DNA of 64,000 bases from Lachnospiraceae bacterium (GTDB lineage: Bacteria > Bacillota > Clostridia > Lachnospirales > Lachnospiraceae), in NCBI GenBank assembly GCA_017936785.1, contig JAGBEV010000002.1, forward strand, positions 1-64,000, in the 5' to 3' direction. Positions 46,953 to 55,073 of the stretch are shown piece after piece. The notes beneath the pieces are model-generated. The model searched no databases, was not told where the DNA came from, and saw only the letters and a program-made list of their open reading frames with translations. The translations under genes were made by a program, and so were the position numbers. Each line of letters opens with the position of its first letter. Position 1 is the stretch's first letter.

Positions 46953-48107
46953 ATGGAATATATTTATCCCGATTATTATAAAGAATTTCATTGTACGGCA
47001 GATAAATGCCCCGATACCTGTTGCGCAGGCTGGCAGATTTATATCGACAAAAAGAGTCTGAAAAAATATCTGCGCAAAAAAGGACCCTTTGGAAGCAGGT
47101 TGAAAAATTCCATTGACATAAAGGAGGGCTGTTTTTACCGTTATGACAACCGTTGTGCCTTTCTCAATGAAGATAATCTGTGCGATATTTGTCTGGAAAT
47201 GGGAGAAGAACATCTTTGCAGGACTTGTGCCCGCTATCCCAGACATATTGAGGAGTATGAAAATGTCAGGGAGATTTCCCTGTCCCTATCCTGCCCTGAG
47301 GCAGCACGGATCATGCTGGACAAAAGGGATAAAACAGAATTTATAACTGAAGAAATAAGCGGCAGAGAAGAAAGCTATAAAGATTTTGATTTCTTCCTTT
47401 ATACCAAGCTGTCAGACATCAGAACCCTGTTTTTTGAAATTCTGCAGAAAAGAGAGTTGTCGGTTGCTAACCGAATGGCAATGGTTACGGCAATGGCACA
47501 TGATCTGCAGAAAAAAATATCCGCAGACCGCCTTTGTGATCTGGATGAGATGATGGAGCGATTTGGAAATCCTCTGTTTGCGGAAAAAGCCATGAAACGC
47601 TTTCAGGTTTATCTGGGACAGGAAGAGAGAAGATATGACCTGATTCAGGAAATGCTCATGACCCTTCATGAACTGGAAGTTTTGCAGGATAACTGGAGCG
47701 CAGCTCTCTGGAATGATGAGTGGATATTGTATGGCACTATGACGAAAAAGGAATATATCCAAAAGAGAAATCTGTTTTTGTGTGAATATGATGAGTGGGA
47801 AATTCAAAAGGAACAGCTTTTGATATATTTTATTTTTACTTATTTCTGCGGAGCTGTTTACGACGGAAGAGCATATGCAAAATTGAAAATATCCATAGTG
47901 CACATTTTGCTGATGGAAGAATTGCTTTTTGCAGGCAGGCTTCAAAAGGGAGAGTGCTTAAGCAGGGTGGAACAGACAGACATCATTCATCGTTATGCAA
48001 GGGAAGTAGAGCATTCCGACTGGAATCTGGAATATATGGAAAAGATCGTTCAGAAAAGAAATGTTTTTTCTCTGGAAAATATGCTGACGGCTGTTTTGAA
48101 CGGATAA
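46953..48107 (+). CDS. FliB-like flagellin lysine-N-methylase homologue
   Basis: This 384-residue protein begins with the family pattern YPDYYKEFHCTADKCPDTCC and continues with CAFLNEDNLCDICLEMG and HLCRTCARYPR, a set of cysteines typical of FliB proteins and likely to bind a metal cluster. FliB methylates lysines of flagellin in Salmonella. No flagellar gene is in this window, and many gut Firmicutes carry this family without flagella, so the substrate here may differ. It probably shares the EamA promoter. Confidence 0.85.
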   Translation: MEYIYPDYYKEFHCTADKCPDTCCAGWQIYIDKKSLKKYLRKKGPFGSRLKNSIDIKEGCFYRYDNRCAFLNEDNLCDICLEMGEEHLCRTCARYPRHIEEYENVREISLSLSCPEAARIMLDKRDKTEFITEEISGREESYKDFDFFLYTKLSDIRTLFFEILQKRELSVANRMAMVTAMAHDLQKKISADRLCDLDEMMERFGNPLFAEKAMKRFQVYLGQEERRYDLIQEMLMTLHELEVLQDNWSAALWNDEWILYGTMTKKEYIQKRNLFLCEYDEWEIQKEQLLIYFIFTYFCGAVYDGRAYAKLKISIVHILLMEELLFAGRLQKGECLSRVEQTDIIHRYAREVEHSDWNLEYMEKIVQKRNVFSLENMLTAVLNG

Positions 48108-48167
48108 TCATGTATAATTTGTATTGAAAAGCATGAAAAAACGTTTTATTTTCAGTAAAAAGACACA

Positions 48168-48196
48168 TTGAGAATTTACCGGACTAAAGATATAAT
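48168..48196 (+). promoter_or_regulatory. Promoter for the SCP2-domain gene
   Basis: TTGAGA (48168-48173) and TATAAT (48191-48196) have a 17-base spacer, 34 bases before the start codon. Confidence 0.7.
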
Positions 48197-48230
48197 AATT
48201 GCAGGCAGATGTTAGAAGGAGGTAACTAAT

Positions 48231-48755
48231 ATGACCTATGAAGAAATTGTTGCTTATACAAAAAATAAAATTGCAGATGTTGATGTAAGTGATTATAAAG
48301 GACATCTGGCAGCTCAGGTAAATATTACCGGTGAAGGCGAAGGTGCATTTTATGTTGAAATAAATGATGGTGCGGCAGCTGTTGAGCCATATGAATATTT
48401 TGACAGAGATGTTGTGCTGATCGCTTCCGCAGATGTATTTGTTGCAATTGTTGACGGTAAGAAAGATGCAGTAGCTGCATATTTAACAGGTGGATTGAAA
48501 GTCGAAGGAAGCCTTGATAAGGCAAAAGAATTCGGAGAGCTTTTAAAGAAAAGCAAAAAGAAAGCAGTGAAAAAAACAGCAAAAACACCTTCCGCAAAAG
48601 CAGCTAAGACAACAAAGAGTACAAAAACAACAAAGACTGCTGCAAAGAAAGAAACAGTAGAAAAACCTGCAGAGGCTGTTAAGAAAGCTGCTGTTGCAAC
48701 TGCGAAAAAAGTCGTAACAAAGAAAACCACAGCGAAAAAGGCAGAAACAAAATAA
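48231..48755 (+). CDS. SCP2-domain protein with histone-H1-like Lys/Ala tail
   Basis: This 174-residue protein has two parts. Residues 1 to about 103 resemble an SCP2 sterol-carrier-type domain (LAAQVNITGEGEGAFYVEIN, AAYLTGGLKVEGSLDKAKEF), a fold that binds hydrophobic molecules. Residues of about 104-174 consist almost only of Lys, Ala, Thr, Val and Ser, with AAKTTKSTKTTKTAAKK and KKVVTKKTTAKKAE. That tail has the composition of eukaryotic histone H1 and bacterial H1-like nucleoid proteins. AGAAGGAGG precedes ATG 48231. It is monocistronic with its own terminator. Lipid binding and DNA binding are both inferred. Confidence 0.8.
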   Translation: MTYEEIVAYTKNKIADVDVSDYKGHLAAQVNITGEGEGAFYVEINDGAAAVEPYEYFDRDVVLIASADVFVAIVDGKKDAVAAYLTGGLKVEGSLDKAKEFGELLKKSKKKAVKKTAKTPSAKAAKTTKSTKTTKTAAKKETVEKPAEAVKKAAVATAKKVVTKKTTAKKAETK

Positions 48756-48777
48756 TACATAATTCGAGTCAAAAGAC

Positions 48778-48809
48778 GGGCTGTTTATAGTTTAAACAGC
48801 TCTTTTTTT
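48778..48809 (+). terminator. Rho-independent terminator
   Basis: GGGCTGTTTA (48778-48787) pairs with TAAACAGCTC (48793-48802; one G-T pair), followed by TTTTTTT. Confidence 0.88.
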
Positions 48810-48880
48810 GTGCAAAAAAATATTTTATCCGAGATTAATGTACCGATTCAAAAGGATATAATAGCAGATAACATGACAGC

Positions 48881-48945
48881 AAAGTGCAGACTATTTTGCA
48901 TAACTTGCGAAAGTTTAGCGAAAGTGCAGATTTTCTGCGATAAGT
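48881..48945. repeat. Imperfect 40-bp-spaced direct repeat upstream of Spo0A-like gene
   Basis: AAAGTGCAGA occurs at 48881 and again at 48921, each followed by a related TTTTGCATAA or TTCTGCGATAA element. The second copy includes GCAGATTTTCTGC, an inverted repeat. The exact 40-base spacing (about four helical turns) just upstream of a promoter suggests binding sites for a regulator. Confidence 0.45.
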
Positions 48946-48950
48946 AGGAC

Positions 48951-48980
48951 TTGAATCATAAAAAGTCCTTTTGTTATAAT
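48951..48980 (+). promoter_or_regulatory. Promoter for the Spo0A-like gene
   Basis: TTGAAT (48951-48956) and TATAAT (48975-48980) have an 18-base spacer, 27 bases before the start codon. Another TATAAT at 48857 has no clear -35. Confidence 0.6.
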
Positions 48981-49007
48981 CCATGTCAAAAGAATGGAGG
49001 GATTGAC

Positions 49008-49529
49008 ATGGAACAACGAAATGTTGTCAACACCAAGGATGAAGAAGGCGTTTACAAAATGCTCCAAAGTTTACTCAGTCAGAATAAGGAATTTCAGATC
49101 ATGATTTCCGTACCGTCCGGCGGAAAAGATGAAGATGTGACAGTAATTTCCCCAAAAGCAGAAGAAAAACCTGTCAAAAGAGATCTGGAAAAGGATGTTA
49201 CGGATATGATCCATGAACTGGGTGTTCCGGCGCATATTAAGGGATATCAGTATTTGAGAGAAGCGATTATGATGTCGGTGGAAGATATGGATATGCTCAA
49301 TTCCATTACCAAAGTTTTATATCCAACTATCGCCAAAAAATTTCAGACCACGCCCAGCCGTGTGGAAAGAGCCATCAGACATGCCATTGAGGTTGCATGG
49401 AGCAGAGGAAGAATGGAAACACTGGATGCACTTTTCGGCTACACCATCAATACAGGAAAAGGAAAACCCACCAATTCCGAATTTATTGCGCTGATTGCGG
49501 ACAAAATCAGGCTGCTATACAGAAATTAA
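49008..49529 (+). CDS. Receiver-less Spo0A-type DNA-binding protein
   Basis: This 173-residue protein starts at ATG 49008 behind GGAGGGATTGAC. Its last 110 residues are a Spo0A effector domain. The recognition helix [20 protein letters not shown] and the later LFGYTIN and [19 protein letters not shown] match Spo0A closely. The first 60 residues are not a receiver: there is no phospho-Asp region, only a short polar segment ([20 protein letters not shown]). It could bind 0A-type sites without phosphorylation control and either compete with or assist Spo0A. It is not the true spo0A, which is much longer and normally follows spoIVB. Confidence 0.88.
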   Translation: MEQRNVVNTKDEEGVYKMLQSLLSQNKEFQIMISVPSGGKDEDVTVISPKAEEKPVKRDLEKDVTDMIHELGVPAHIKGYQYLREAIMMSVEDMDMLNSITKVLYPTIAKKFQTTPSRVERAIRHAIEVAWSRGRMETLDALFGYTINTGKGKPTNSEFIALIADKIRLLYRN

Positions 49530-49628
49530 GACTTTTAAATTAACCTGTTGCATGATATAATAAATGCAGGCGGCGGTTGTGTGATTGCCCATAGGGCATT
49601 GCCGAAGAAGGTTAATTGGAGGGATATG

Positions 49629-51074
49629 ATGAAAAATATACTGTTTGTGGCATCTGAAGGAGTTCCGTTTATTAAGACAGGAGGACTGGCAGATGTTGTC
49701 GGATCATTGCCGAAGTGTATTGATAAAAAATACTTTGATGTCAGGGTCATGATTCCCAAATATTCATGTATCAAACAGGAATTAAAAGATAAAATGAAAT
49801 ATAAAACTCATTTTTACATGGACTTTAACTGGAAAAGTGAGTATGTAGGTATTCTGGAAGCCAAGGTTGACGGCATTATCTATTATTTTATTGATAATGA
49901 ATCTCTTTTTACGGGATTTAAGATTTACAGCGACAATGTGATCGATGAGATTACTAAATTTTCATTTTTCAGTAAGGCGGCTTTATCAGCACTGCCGCTG
50001 ATCGGGTTCAGACCGGATGTGATTCACTGCCATGACTGGCAGACAGGATTGGTTCCCGTATATTTAAAAGAGCGTTTCCAGGGAAATGAATTTTTCAGGG
50101 GAATCAAAACGGTTATGACCATCCACAATCTGAAGTTTCAGGGAAAATGGGATGTAAAAACGGTTAAGAGCATTACCGGGCTGCCGGATTATTTCTTTAC
50201 GCCGGATAAACTGGAAGCATATAAGGATGCCAACCTGTTAAAAGGCGGCATTGTTTATGCAGATGCGGTTACAACCGTTTCACCTACATATGCGGAAGAG
50301 ATCAAGACAGCATTTTATGGGGAGGGCTTAGACGGACTGCTCAATGCAAGGGCAGGTTCCCTGAGAGGTATCATCAACGGAATTGATTATGATGATTTCA
50401 ATCCGGAGACCGATAAAAATATTGTATGTCCCTATAATGCAGTAAACTTCCGCAAGGAAAAGATCAAGAATAAGAGAGCTCTTCAGGCTGAGCTTGGTTT
50501 GGAGCAGGATGATAAGAAATTTATGATCGGTATCGTATCAAGACTGACAGACCAGAAAGGCTTTGACCTGATCGCATATATCATGGATGAACTTTGCCAG
50601 GAGGATGTACAGATCGTTGTACTGGGAACAGGTGAAGAACGCTATGAAAATATGTTCCGTCATTTCGACTGGAAATATAATCAGAAGGTTTCTGCCAACA
50701 TATATTATTCCGATGAGTTGTCACATAAGATCTATGCGGCAAGCGATGCGTTCTTAATGCCGTCCTTATTTGAGCCATGCGGACTCAGCCAATTGATGGC
50801 GCTGCGTTACGGAACTATTCCCATTGTCAGGGAGACAGGCGGTCTTAAGGATACGGTAGAGCCTTACAATGAGTATGAAAGCACAGGTACAGGTTTCAGT
50901 TTCCGCAATTACAATGCCCATGAGATGCTTGCGACCATTCGATATGCAAAATATGTATTCTATCAGAAAAAACGCGAATGGAACAAGATGATCGACAGAG
51001 CTATGGCGGCAGATTTTTCCTGGCATGTATCGGCTAAGAATTATCAGGAAATGTATGACTGGCTGATTGGTTAA
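49629..51074 (+). CDS. glgA: Glycogen synthase (ADP-glucose type)
   Basis: This 481-residue GT5 glycosyltransferase extends alpha-1,4-glucan from ADP-glucose. The N-terminal substrate motif is KTGGLADVVGSLPK. The C-terminal nucleotide-sugar region has GIVSRLTDQKGFDLI and PSLFEPCGLSQLMALRYGT. ATG 49629 is favoured because TTGGAGGG ends about six bases upstream; ATG 49626 is adjacent. It is not beside other glg genes. The leader includes a GCCC/GGGC hairpin (about 49587-49598) of unknown role. Confidence 0.95.
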   Translation: MKNILFVASEGVPFIKTGGLADVVGSLPKCIDKKYFDVRVMIPKYSCIKQELKDKMKYKTHFYMDFNWKSEYVGILEAKVDGIIYYFIDNESLFTGFKIYSDNVIDEITKFSFFSKAALSALPLIGFRPDVIHCHDWQTGLVPVYLKERFQGNEFFRGIKTVMTIHNLKFQGKWDVKTVKSITGLPDYFFTPDKLEAYKDANLLKGGIVYADAVTTVSPTYAEEIKTAFYGEGLDGLLNARAGSLRGIINGIDYDDFNPETDKNIVCPYNAVNFRKEKIKNKRALQAELGLEQDDKKFMIGIVSRLTDQKGFDLIAYIMDELCQEDVQIVVLGTGEERYENMFRHFDWKYNQKVSANIYYSDELSHKIYAASDAFLMPSLFEPCGLSQLMALRYGTIPIVRETGGLKDTVEPYNEYESTGTGFSFRNYNAHEMLATIRYAKYVFYQKKREWNKMIDRAMAADFSWHVSAKNYQEMYDWLIG

Positions 51075-51087
51075 GTGAATAGCTGTA

Positions 51088-51117
51088 AAAGACCGGTTGT
51101 AAGATCGGTCTTTTTTT
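51088..51117 (+). terminator. Rho-independent terminator after glgA
   Basis: AAAGACCG (51088-51095) pairs with CGGTCTTT (51106-51113), followed by TTTT. Confidence 0.88.
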
Positions 51118-51150
51118 ACGAGTGCAGTTTTATGGAAGAAAGGAAAGAAT

Positions 51151-52908
51151 ATGGCTTTTGACGGAATTACCGTGGCAGCATTGACGAAGGAACTGACAGA
51201 AAAACTGGTGGGAGGAAGAGTTTATAAAATTGCCCAGCCGGAAAAGGATGAACTGCTGCTGACTATAAAGAATAATGGAAATCAATACAGGCTTCTGATG
51301 TCTGCTGATGCATCGCTGCCTCTTTTATATCTGACAGAAGATAATAAGAAAAGCCCTATGAATGCTCCTAATTTCTGTATGCTTCTCAGGAAACATGTTC
51401 AAAATGCGAGAATATTATCCATAACCCAGCCGGGACTGGAAAGGGTCGTCCATTTGAAGCTGGAGCATTTGAATGAAATGGGTGATCTGTGTCAGAAAAT
51501 TCTCACTGTGGAACTGATGGGAAAATACAGCAATATTATTTTCCGGGATGAGGAAAAAATCATTGATAGCATGAAGCATGTTTCGCTGGCAGTCAGCAGT
51601 GTCAGGGAGGTCCTTCCCGGCAGAACTTATTTTATTCCCGGGGCAGAGGAAAAATTGAATCTGTTGGAGGAAGATGGAGAGGAACTGAAAAGAAAATTTT
51701 TGGACAGGATACAGGAAAAGAGTGTAGGGATCAACAAATTTCTGTATCAGAATTACACCGGTCTTTCCCCTGTCATGGCTGCGGAAATCTGTTTTGAAGC
51801 AGATGTGGATGGAGATAAGCCTACCTTGGCTTTGGAGGATGTAGAAAAAGAAAACTTATTAAAGAGAATCTCAGATCTTGGAGAAAACATAAAAAAGGGA
51901 GATTTTATTCCTCACATTGTTTATACAGGCAAAGAGCCAAAGGAATTTGGGGTACTGCCTTATAAGATTTTCCCGGGGACAGAGCAAAGGGGTTTTGATT
52001 CCGTTTCTGCCATGCTGAAGCAGTATTATGAAGAAAAAAGCACTGTTACCAGAATCCGTCAGAAATCCGTAGACCTGCGCAAGATCGTGCAGACTGCCAT
52101 AGAGCGTAACAGCAAGAAACTGGATCTGCAGCAAAAACAGTTAAAGGATACGGATAAAAGGGATAAGTATAAGGTTTATGGGGAATTGCTGCATACCTAC
52201 GGATATGAGGCAGAGGAGGGAGACAGATCTCTTACGGTCATCAACTACTATGACGGAAAAGAACTGACGATTCCTTTGGATCAGGACCTGACAGCTATGG
52301 AAAATGCAGCAAAGTATTTTGACCGGTATGGCAAATTAAAAAGAACCTATGAGGCGTTAACGGTTCTGACCAAAGAAACGGAGGATGAGCTGCATTATCT
52401 GGAATCCGTTATGATGGCACTTGATCTGGCAAGGGATGAAGAGGACCTTTTGCAGATCCGTGAGGAATTGATAAAAAGCGGTTATATCAAAAAGAAGGGA
52501 ATGGGTAAAAAAACAAAACTGGTCAGCAAGCCCCTTCATTATATCAGCAGTGACGGTTTTCATATGTATGTGGGCAAAAATAATTACCAGAATGAAGAAA
52601 TCACCTTCCAGATGGCAGAAGGCGGGGACTGGTGGTTTCATGCCAAAGGAATGCCCGGTTCCCATGTGATCGTAAAATGCAAAGGAGCGGAGCTTCCCGA
52701 TGCCACATTTGAGGAAGCTGCAAGGCTGGCAGCCCATTATTCCAGAGGCGGCAGTCAGGATAAAGTGGAAGTGGATTATATTCAGAAAAAGCATGTAAAG
52801 AAGCCGGGAGGAGCAAAGCCGGGATTTGTTGTTTACTATACCAATTATTCCATGATGATCGATACGGATATCAGCGGAATTCAACTGGTAAATGAAGGGC
52901 AGCCTTGA
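51151..52908 (+). CDS. rqcH: NFACT-family ribosome quality control protein RqcH
   Basis: This 585-residue protein binds stalled 50S subunits and directs alanine tailing of blocked nascent chains. It has the NFACT-N domain (FDGITVAALTKELTEKL), a middle coiled coil (about residues 290-440), and the C-terminal NFACT-R domain (GGDWWFHAKGMPGSHVIVK). Older annotations call it fibronectin-binding protein. GGAAGAAAGGAAAG precedes ATG 51151. It is co-directional with the yicC-gmk cluster but 79 bases away. Confidence 0.93.
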   Translation: MAFDGITVAALTKELTEKLVGGRVYKIAQPEKDELLLTIKNNGNQYRLLMSADASLPLLYLTEDNKKSPMNAPNFCMLLRKHVQNARILSITQPGLERVVHLKLEHLNEMGDLCQKILTVELMGKYSNIIFRDEEKIIDSMKHVSLAVSSVREVLPGRTYFIPGAEEKLNLLEEDGEELKRKFLDRIQEKSVGINKFLYQNYTGLSPVMAAEICFEADVDGDKPTLALEDVEKENLLKRISDLGENIKKGDFIPHIVYTGKEPKEFGVLPYKIFPGTEQRGFDSVSAMLKQYYEEKSTVTRIRQKSVDLRKIVQTAIERNSKKLDLQQKQLKDTDKRDKYKVYGELLHTYGYEAEEGDRSLTVINYYDGKELTIPLDQDLTAMENAAKYFDRYGKLKRTYEALTVLTKETEDELHYLESVMMALDLARDEEDLLQIREELIKSGYIKKKGMGKKTKLVSKPLHYISSDGFHMYVGKNNYQNEEITFQMAEGGDWWFHAKGMPGSHVIVKCKGAELPDATFEEAARLAAHYSRGGSQDKVEVDYIQKKHVKKPGGAKPGFVVYYTNYSMMIDTDISGIQLVNEGQP

Positions 52909-52986
52909 CGGTTTTGCCCCTGTGATTTATAATAATTAGAAGTGTGCGGCAAAAGAAAAGGTCGTGACTGGATTCGAGGTTTATGT

Positions 52987-53865
52987 ATGATTAAAAGTAT
53001 GACAGGCTTTGGCAGGGCAGAGGTATCGGAAGGCCAGCGGAAGTTTACGGTTGAAATGAAGGCAGTAAATCACCGCTATCTGGATGTATCCGTTAAGATG
53101 CCGAAAAAATTAAATTTTTTTGAAGCATCTATCCGCAATTTATTAAAGGAATATATGCAGAGAGGAAAAGTAGACCTTTACATTACCTATGAGGATCTTT
53201 CCGAACAGACGGTCAGTGTCAGATATCATGCGGATGTTGCTGCTTCCTATATGAATTATTTAAAGGAAATGGCAGAAACCTTTGAGTTGGAAAATGATGT
53301 GAGAGTATCCACCTTATCCAGGTATCCGGAAGTCTTTTCCATGGAAGAACAGGAAATTGATGAAGAGGGAATCTGGAAGGATCTGGAAAAAGCCATCCGT
53401 CTTGGGGCAGAGGCATTTGTGGAATCCAGGGTAAAAGAGGGAGAGAATTTAAAGAATGATCTTTTGGATAAGCTGGATGGAATGCTTGCCCATGTGGCAT
53501 ATATAGAAGAAAATTCACCTAAGATCATTGATGAATACAAACAAAAGCTTCAAAGTAAGGTGCGGGATCTGATGGAGGATAACCGTATCGATGAAAACCG
53601 GCTTTTGATGGAAGTGACGCTTTTTGCAGATAAGATCTGCGTGGATGAAGAGATCGTCCGGCTGAAGAGCCATATTGAAATGGTAAAGAATACCTTGATC
53701 GAAGGCGGCAGCATTGGCAGAAAGCTGGATTTTATCGTTCAGGAGATGAACCGGGAAGCAAATACGATCTTGTCCAAGTCCACAGATCTGGAAATCTCCA
53801 ACAGGGGAATTGAATTAAAGACCGACATTGAAAAAGTCAGAGAACAGATTCAGAATATTGAGTAG
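52987..53865 (+). CDS. yicC: YicC/YloC-family endoribonuclease
   Basis: This 292-residue protein begins with the family signature MIKSMTGFGRAEVSEG and ends with the conserved SIGRKLDFIVQEMNREANTI segment. YicC-family proteins are RNA endonucleases reported to act in mRNA turnover in E. coli and Bacillus. ATG 52987 matches the family start; an upstream in-frame ATG at 52942 gives a non-conserved extension. The remA gene starts 7 bases later, so it opens the yicC-remA-gmk-rpoZ operon. Confidence 0.93.
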   Translation: MIKSMTGFGRAEVSEGQRKFTVEMKAVNHRYLDVSVKMPKKLNFFEASIRNLLKEYMQRGKVDLYITYEDLSEQTVSVRYHADVAASYMNYLKEMAETFELENDVRVSTLSRYPEVFSMEEQEIDEEGIWKDLEKAIRLGAEAFVESRVKEGENLKNDLLDKLDGMLAHVAYIEENSPKIIDEYKQKLQSKVRDLMEDNRIDENRLLMEVTLFADKICVDEEIVRLKSHIEMVKNTLIEGGSIGRKLDFIVQEMNREANTILSKSTDLEISNRGIELKTDIEKVREQIQNIE

Positions 53866-53872
53866 GAGAAAC

Positions 53873-54115
53873 ATGAATACTTTGATCCATATCGGATTTG
53901 GAAATATTGTCAATAAGGATAAGATCATTGCCATTGTCAGTCCGGATTCGGCGCCTATCAAGCGGCTGGTACAGCACGCCAAGGAAGACGGCAGTGTGGT
54001 GGATGCCACTCAGGGCCGTAAAACAAAATCCGTGATTCTGATGGAAAATAATAAAGTGGTGCTGTCGGCATTGATGCCGGAGACCATAGCAGGAAGGGCA
54101 AGTCTTAAGGAGTAA
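53873..54115 (+). CDS. remA: RemA-type (DUF370) regulatory protein
   Basis: This 80-residue protein matches RemA/DUF370 (LIHIGFGNIVNKDKIIAIVS; SAPIKRLVQ; DATQGRKTKS). In B. subtilis RemA is a DNA-binding activator of matrix genes. Arg residues in APIKRLV and TQGRKTKS belong to the DNA-binding face. ATG 53873 is six bases after TAGGAG. The position between yicC and gmk is conserved in Firmicutes. Confidence 0.93.
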   Translation: MNTLIHIGFGNIVNKDKIIAIVSPDSAPIKRLVQHAKEDGSVVDATQGRKTKSVILMENNKVVLSALMPETIAGRASLKE

Positions 54116-54118
54116 ACC

Positions 54119-54757
54119 ATGAAACGAACTGGAGTATTGATGATCGTGTCAGGATTTTCCGGAGCGGGAAAAGGCACGTTGATGAAAAGACTTCTGGAAA
54201 GCCATGATAATTATGCGCTCAGTATTTCCATGACCACCAGAGCTCCCAGACCGGGAGAAATCCATGGAAAGCATTACTTTTTTGTAGAAAAAGATGAATT
54301 TGAGAAAACCATTGCAGAAGACGGACTGATAGAATATGCGCAGTATTGCGGAAATTATTACGGTACGCCCAAATCCTATGTAGAGCAGTGTTTAAACGAA
54401 GGCAGGGACGTGATTCTGGAAATTGAAATCCAGGGTGCGCTGAAGGTAAAAAAGAAATTTCCCGAAGCGGTGCTGGTATTTGTTACGCCTCCCAGTGCCA
54501 TGGAGTTGAGAAACCGTCTTATAGGACGGGGAACCGAGACAAAAGAAGTTATTGACAAACGGCTGTCCAGAGCAGTAGAAGAGGCTCAGGGAATTGAAAA
54601 TTATGACTACATTGTCATAAATGATGAGCTGGACCGGTGTGTGGAAGACATCCATGCAATCGTTATGGCATTACATTGCAAGACAAATCGGTCAATTTCA
54701 ATCATAGAAGAAATCAGTAAAGAATTAAATGAAATTTCGAAAGGAGAAGAAAAATGA
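54119..54757 (+). CDS. gmk: Guanylate kinase
   Basis: This 212-residue enzyme phosphorylates GMP to GDP. The P-loop is SGFSGAGKGTLMKRLL and the GMP-binding region is SMTTRAPRPGEIHGKHYFFV. It overlaps rpoZ by four bases (ATGA) and begins 3 bases after remA, indicating a single transcript. Confidence 0.96.
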   Translation: MKRTGVLMIVSGFSGAGKGTLMKRLLESHDNYALSISMTTRAPRPGEIHGKHYFFVEKDEFEKTIAEDGLIEYAQYCGNYYGTPKSYVEQCLNEGRDVILEIEIQGALKVKKKFPEAVLVFVTPPSAMELRNRLIGRGTETKEVIDKRLSRAVEEAQGIENYDYIVINDELDRCVEDIHAIVMALHCKTNRSISIIEEISKELNEISKGEEK

Positions 54758-54999
54758 TACATCCATCTTATTCAGATTTAATGAAAGTAGTAAACAGCGA
54801 GGTTGAACCGGGAGAAGCAAAGGTTGTAAACAGCCGCTATTCCATTGTTATGGCAACCAGCAAAAGAGCAAGACAGATCATTGACGGAGAGGAACCTATG
54901 GTAGAAGAAGTTGCAGGAAGAAAACCCTTATCCGTGGCAATTGATGAGCTGAACCAGGGAAAGATCAAAATTTTAGGAGACGAAGAGGAAGAACAATAA
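54754..54999 (+). CDS. rpoZ: RNA polymerase omega subunit
   Basis: This 81-residue protein has the omega motif YSIVMATSKRARQI and the later KPLSVAIDELNQGKI. It assists assembly of RNA polymerase and in many bacteria forms part of a ppGpp site. The start codon overlaps the gmk stop. The gmk-rpoZ order is widespread in bacteria. Confidence 0.94.
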   Translation: MIHPSYSDLMKVVNSEVEPGEAKVVNSRYSIVMATSKRARQIIDGEEPMVEEVAGRKPLSVAIDELNQGKIKILGDEEEEQ

Positions 55000-55073
55000 G
55001 AAACAAAGGGATTGGTGTATTGTGAATGGAAAATACTTATCTGCATCAATCCTTTTTGCTATTTGGAGAATAT

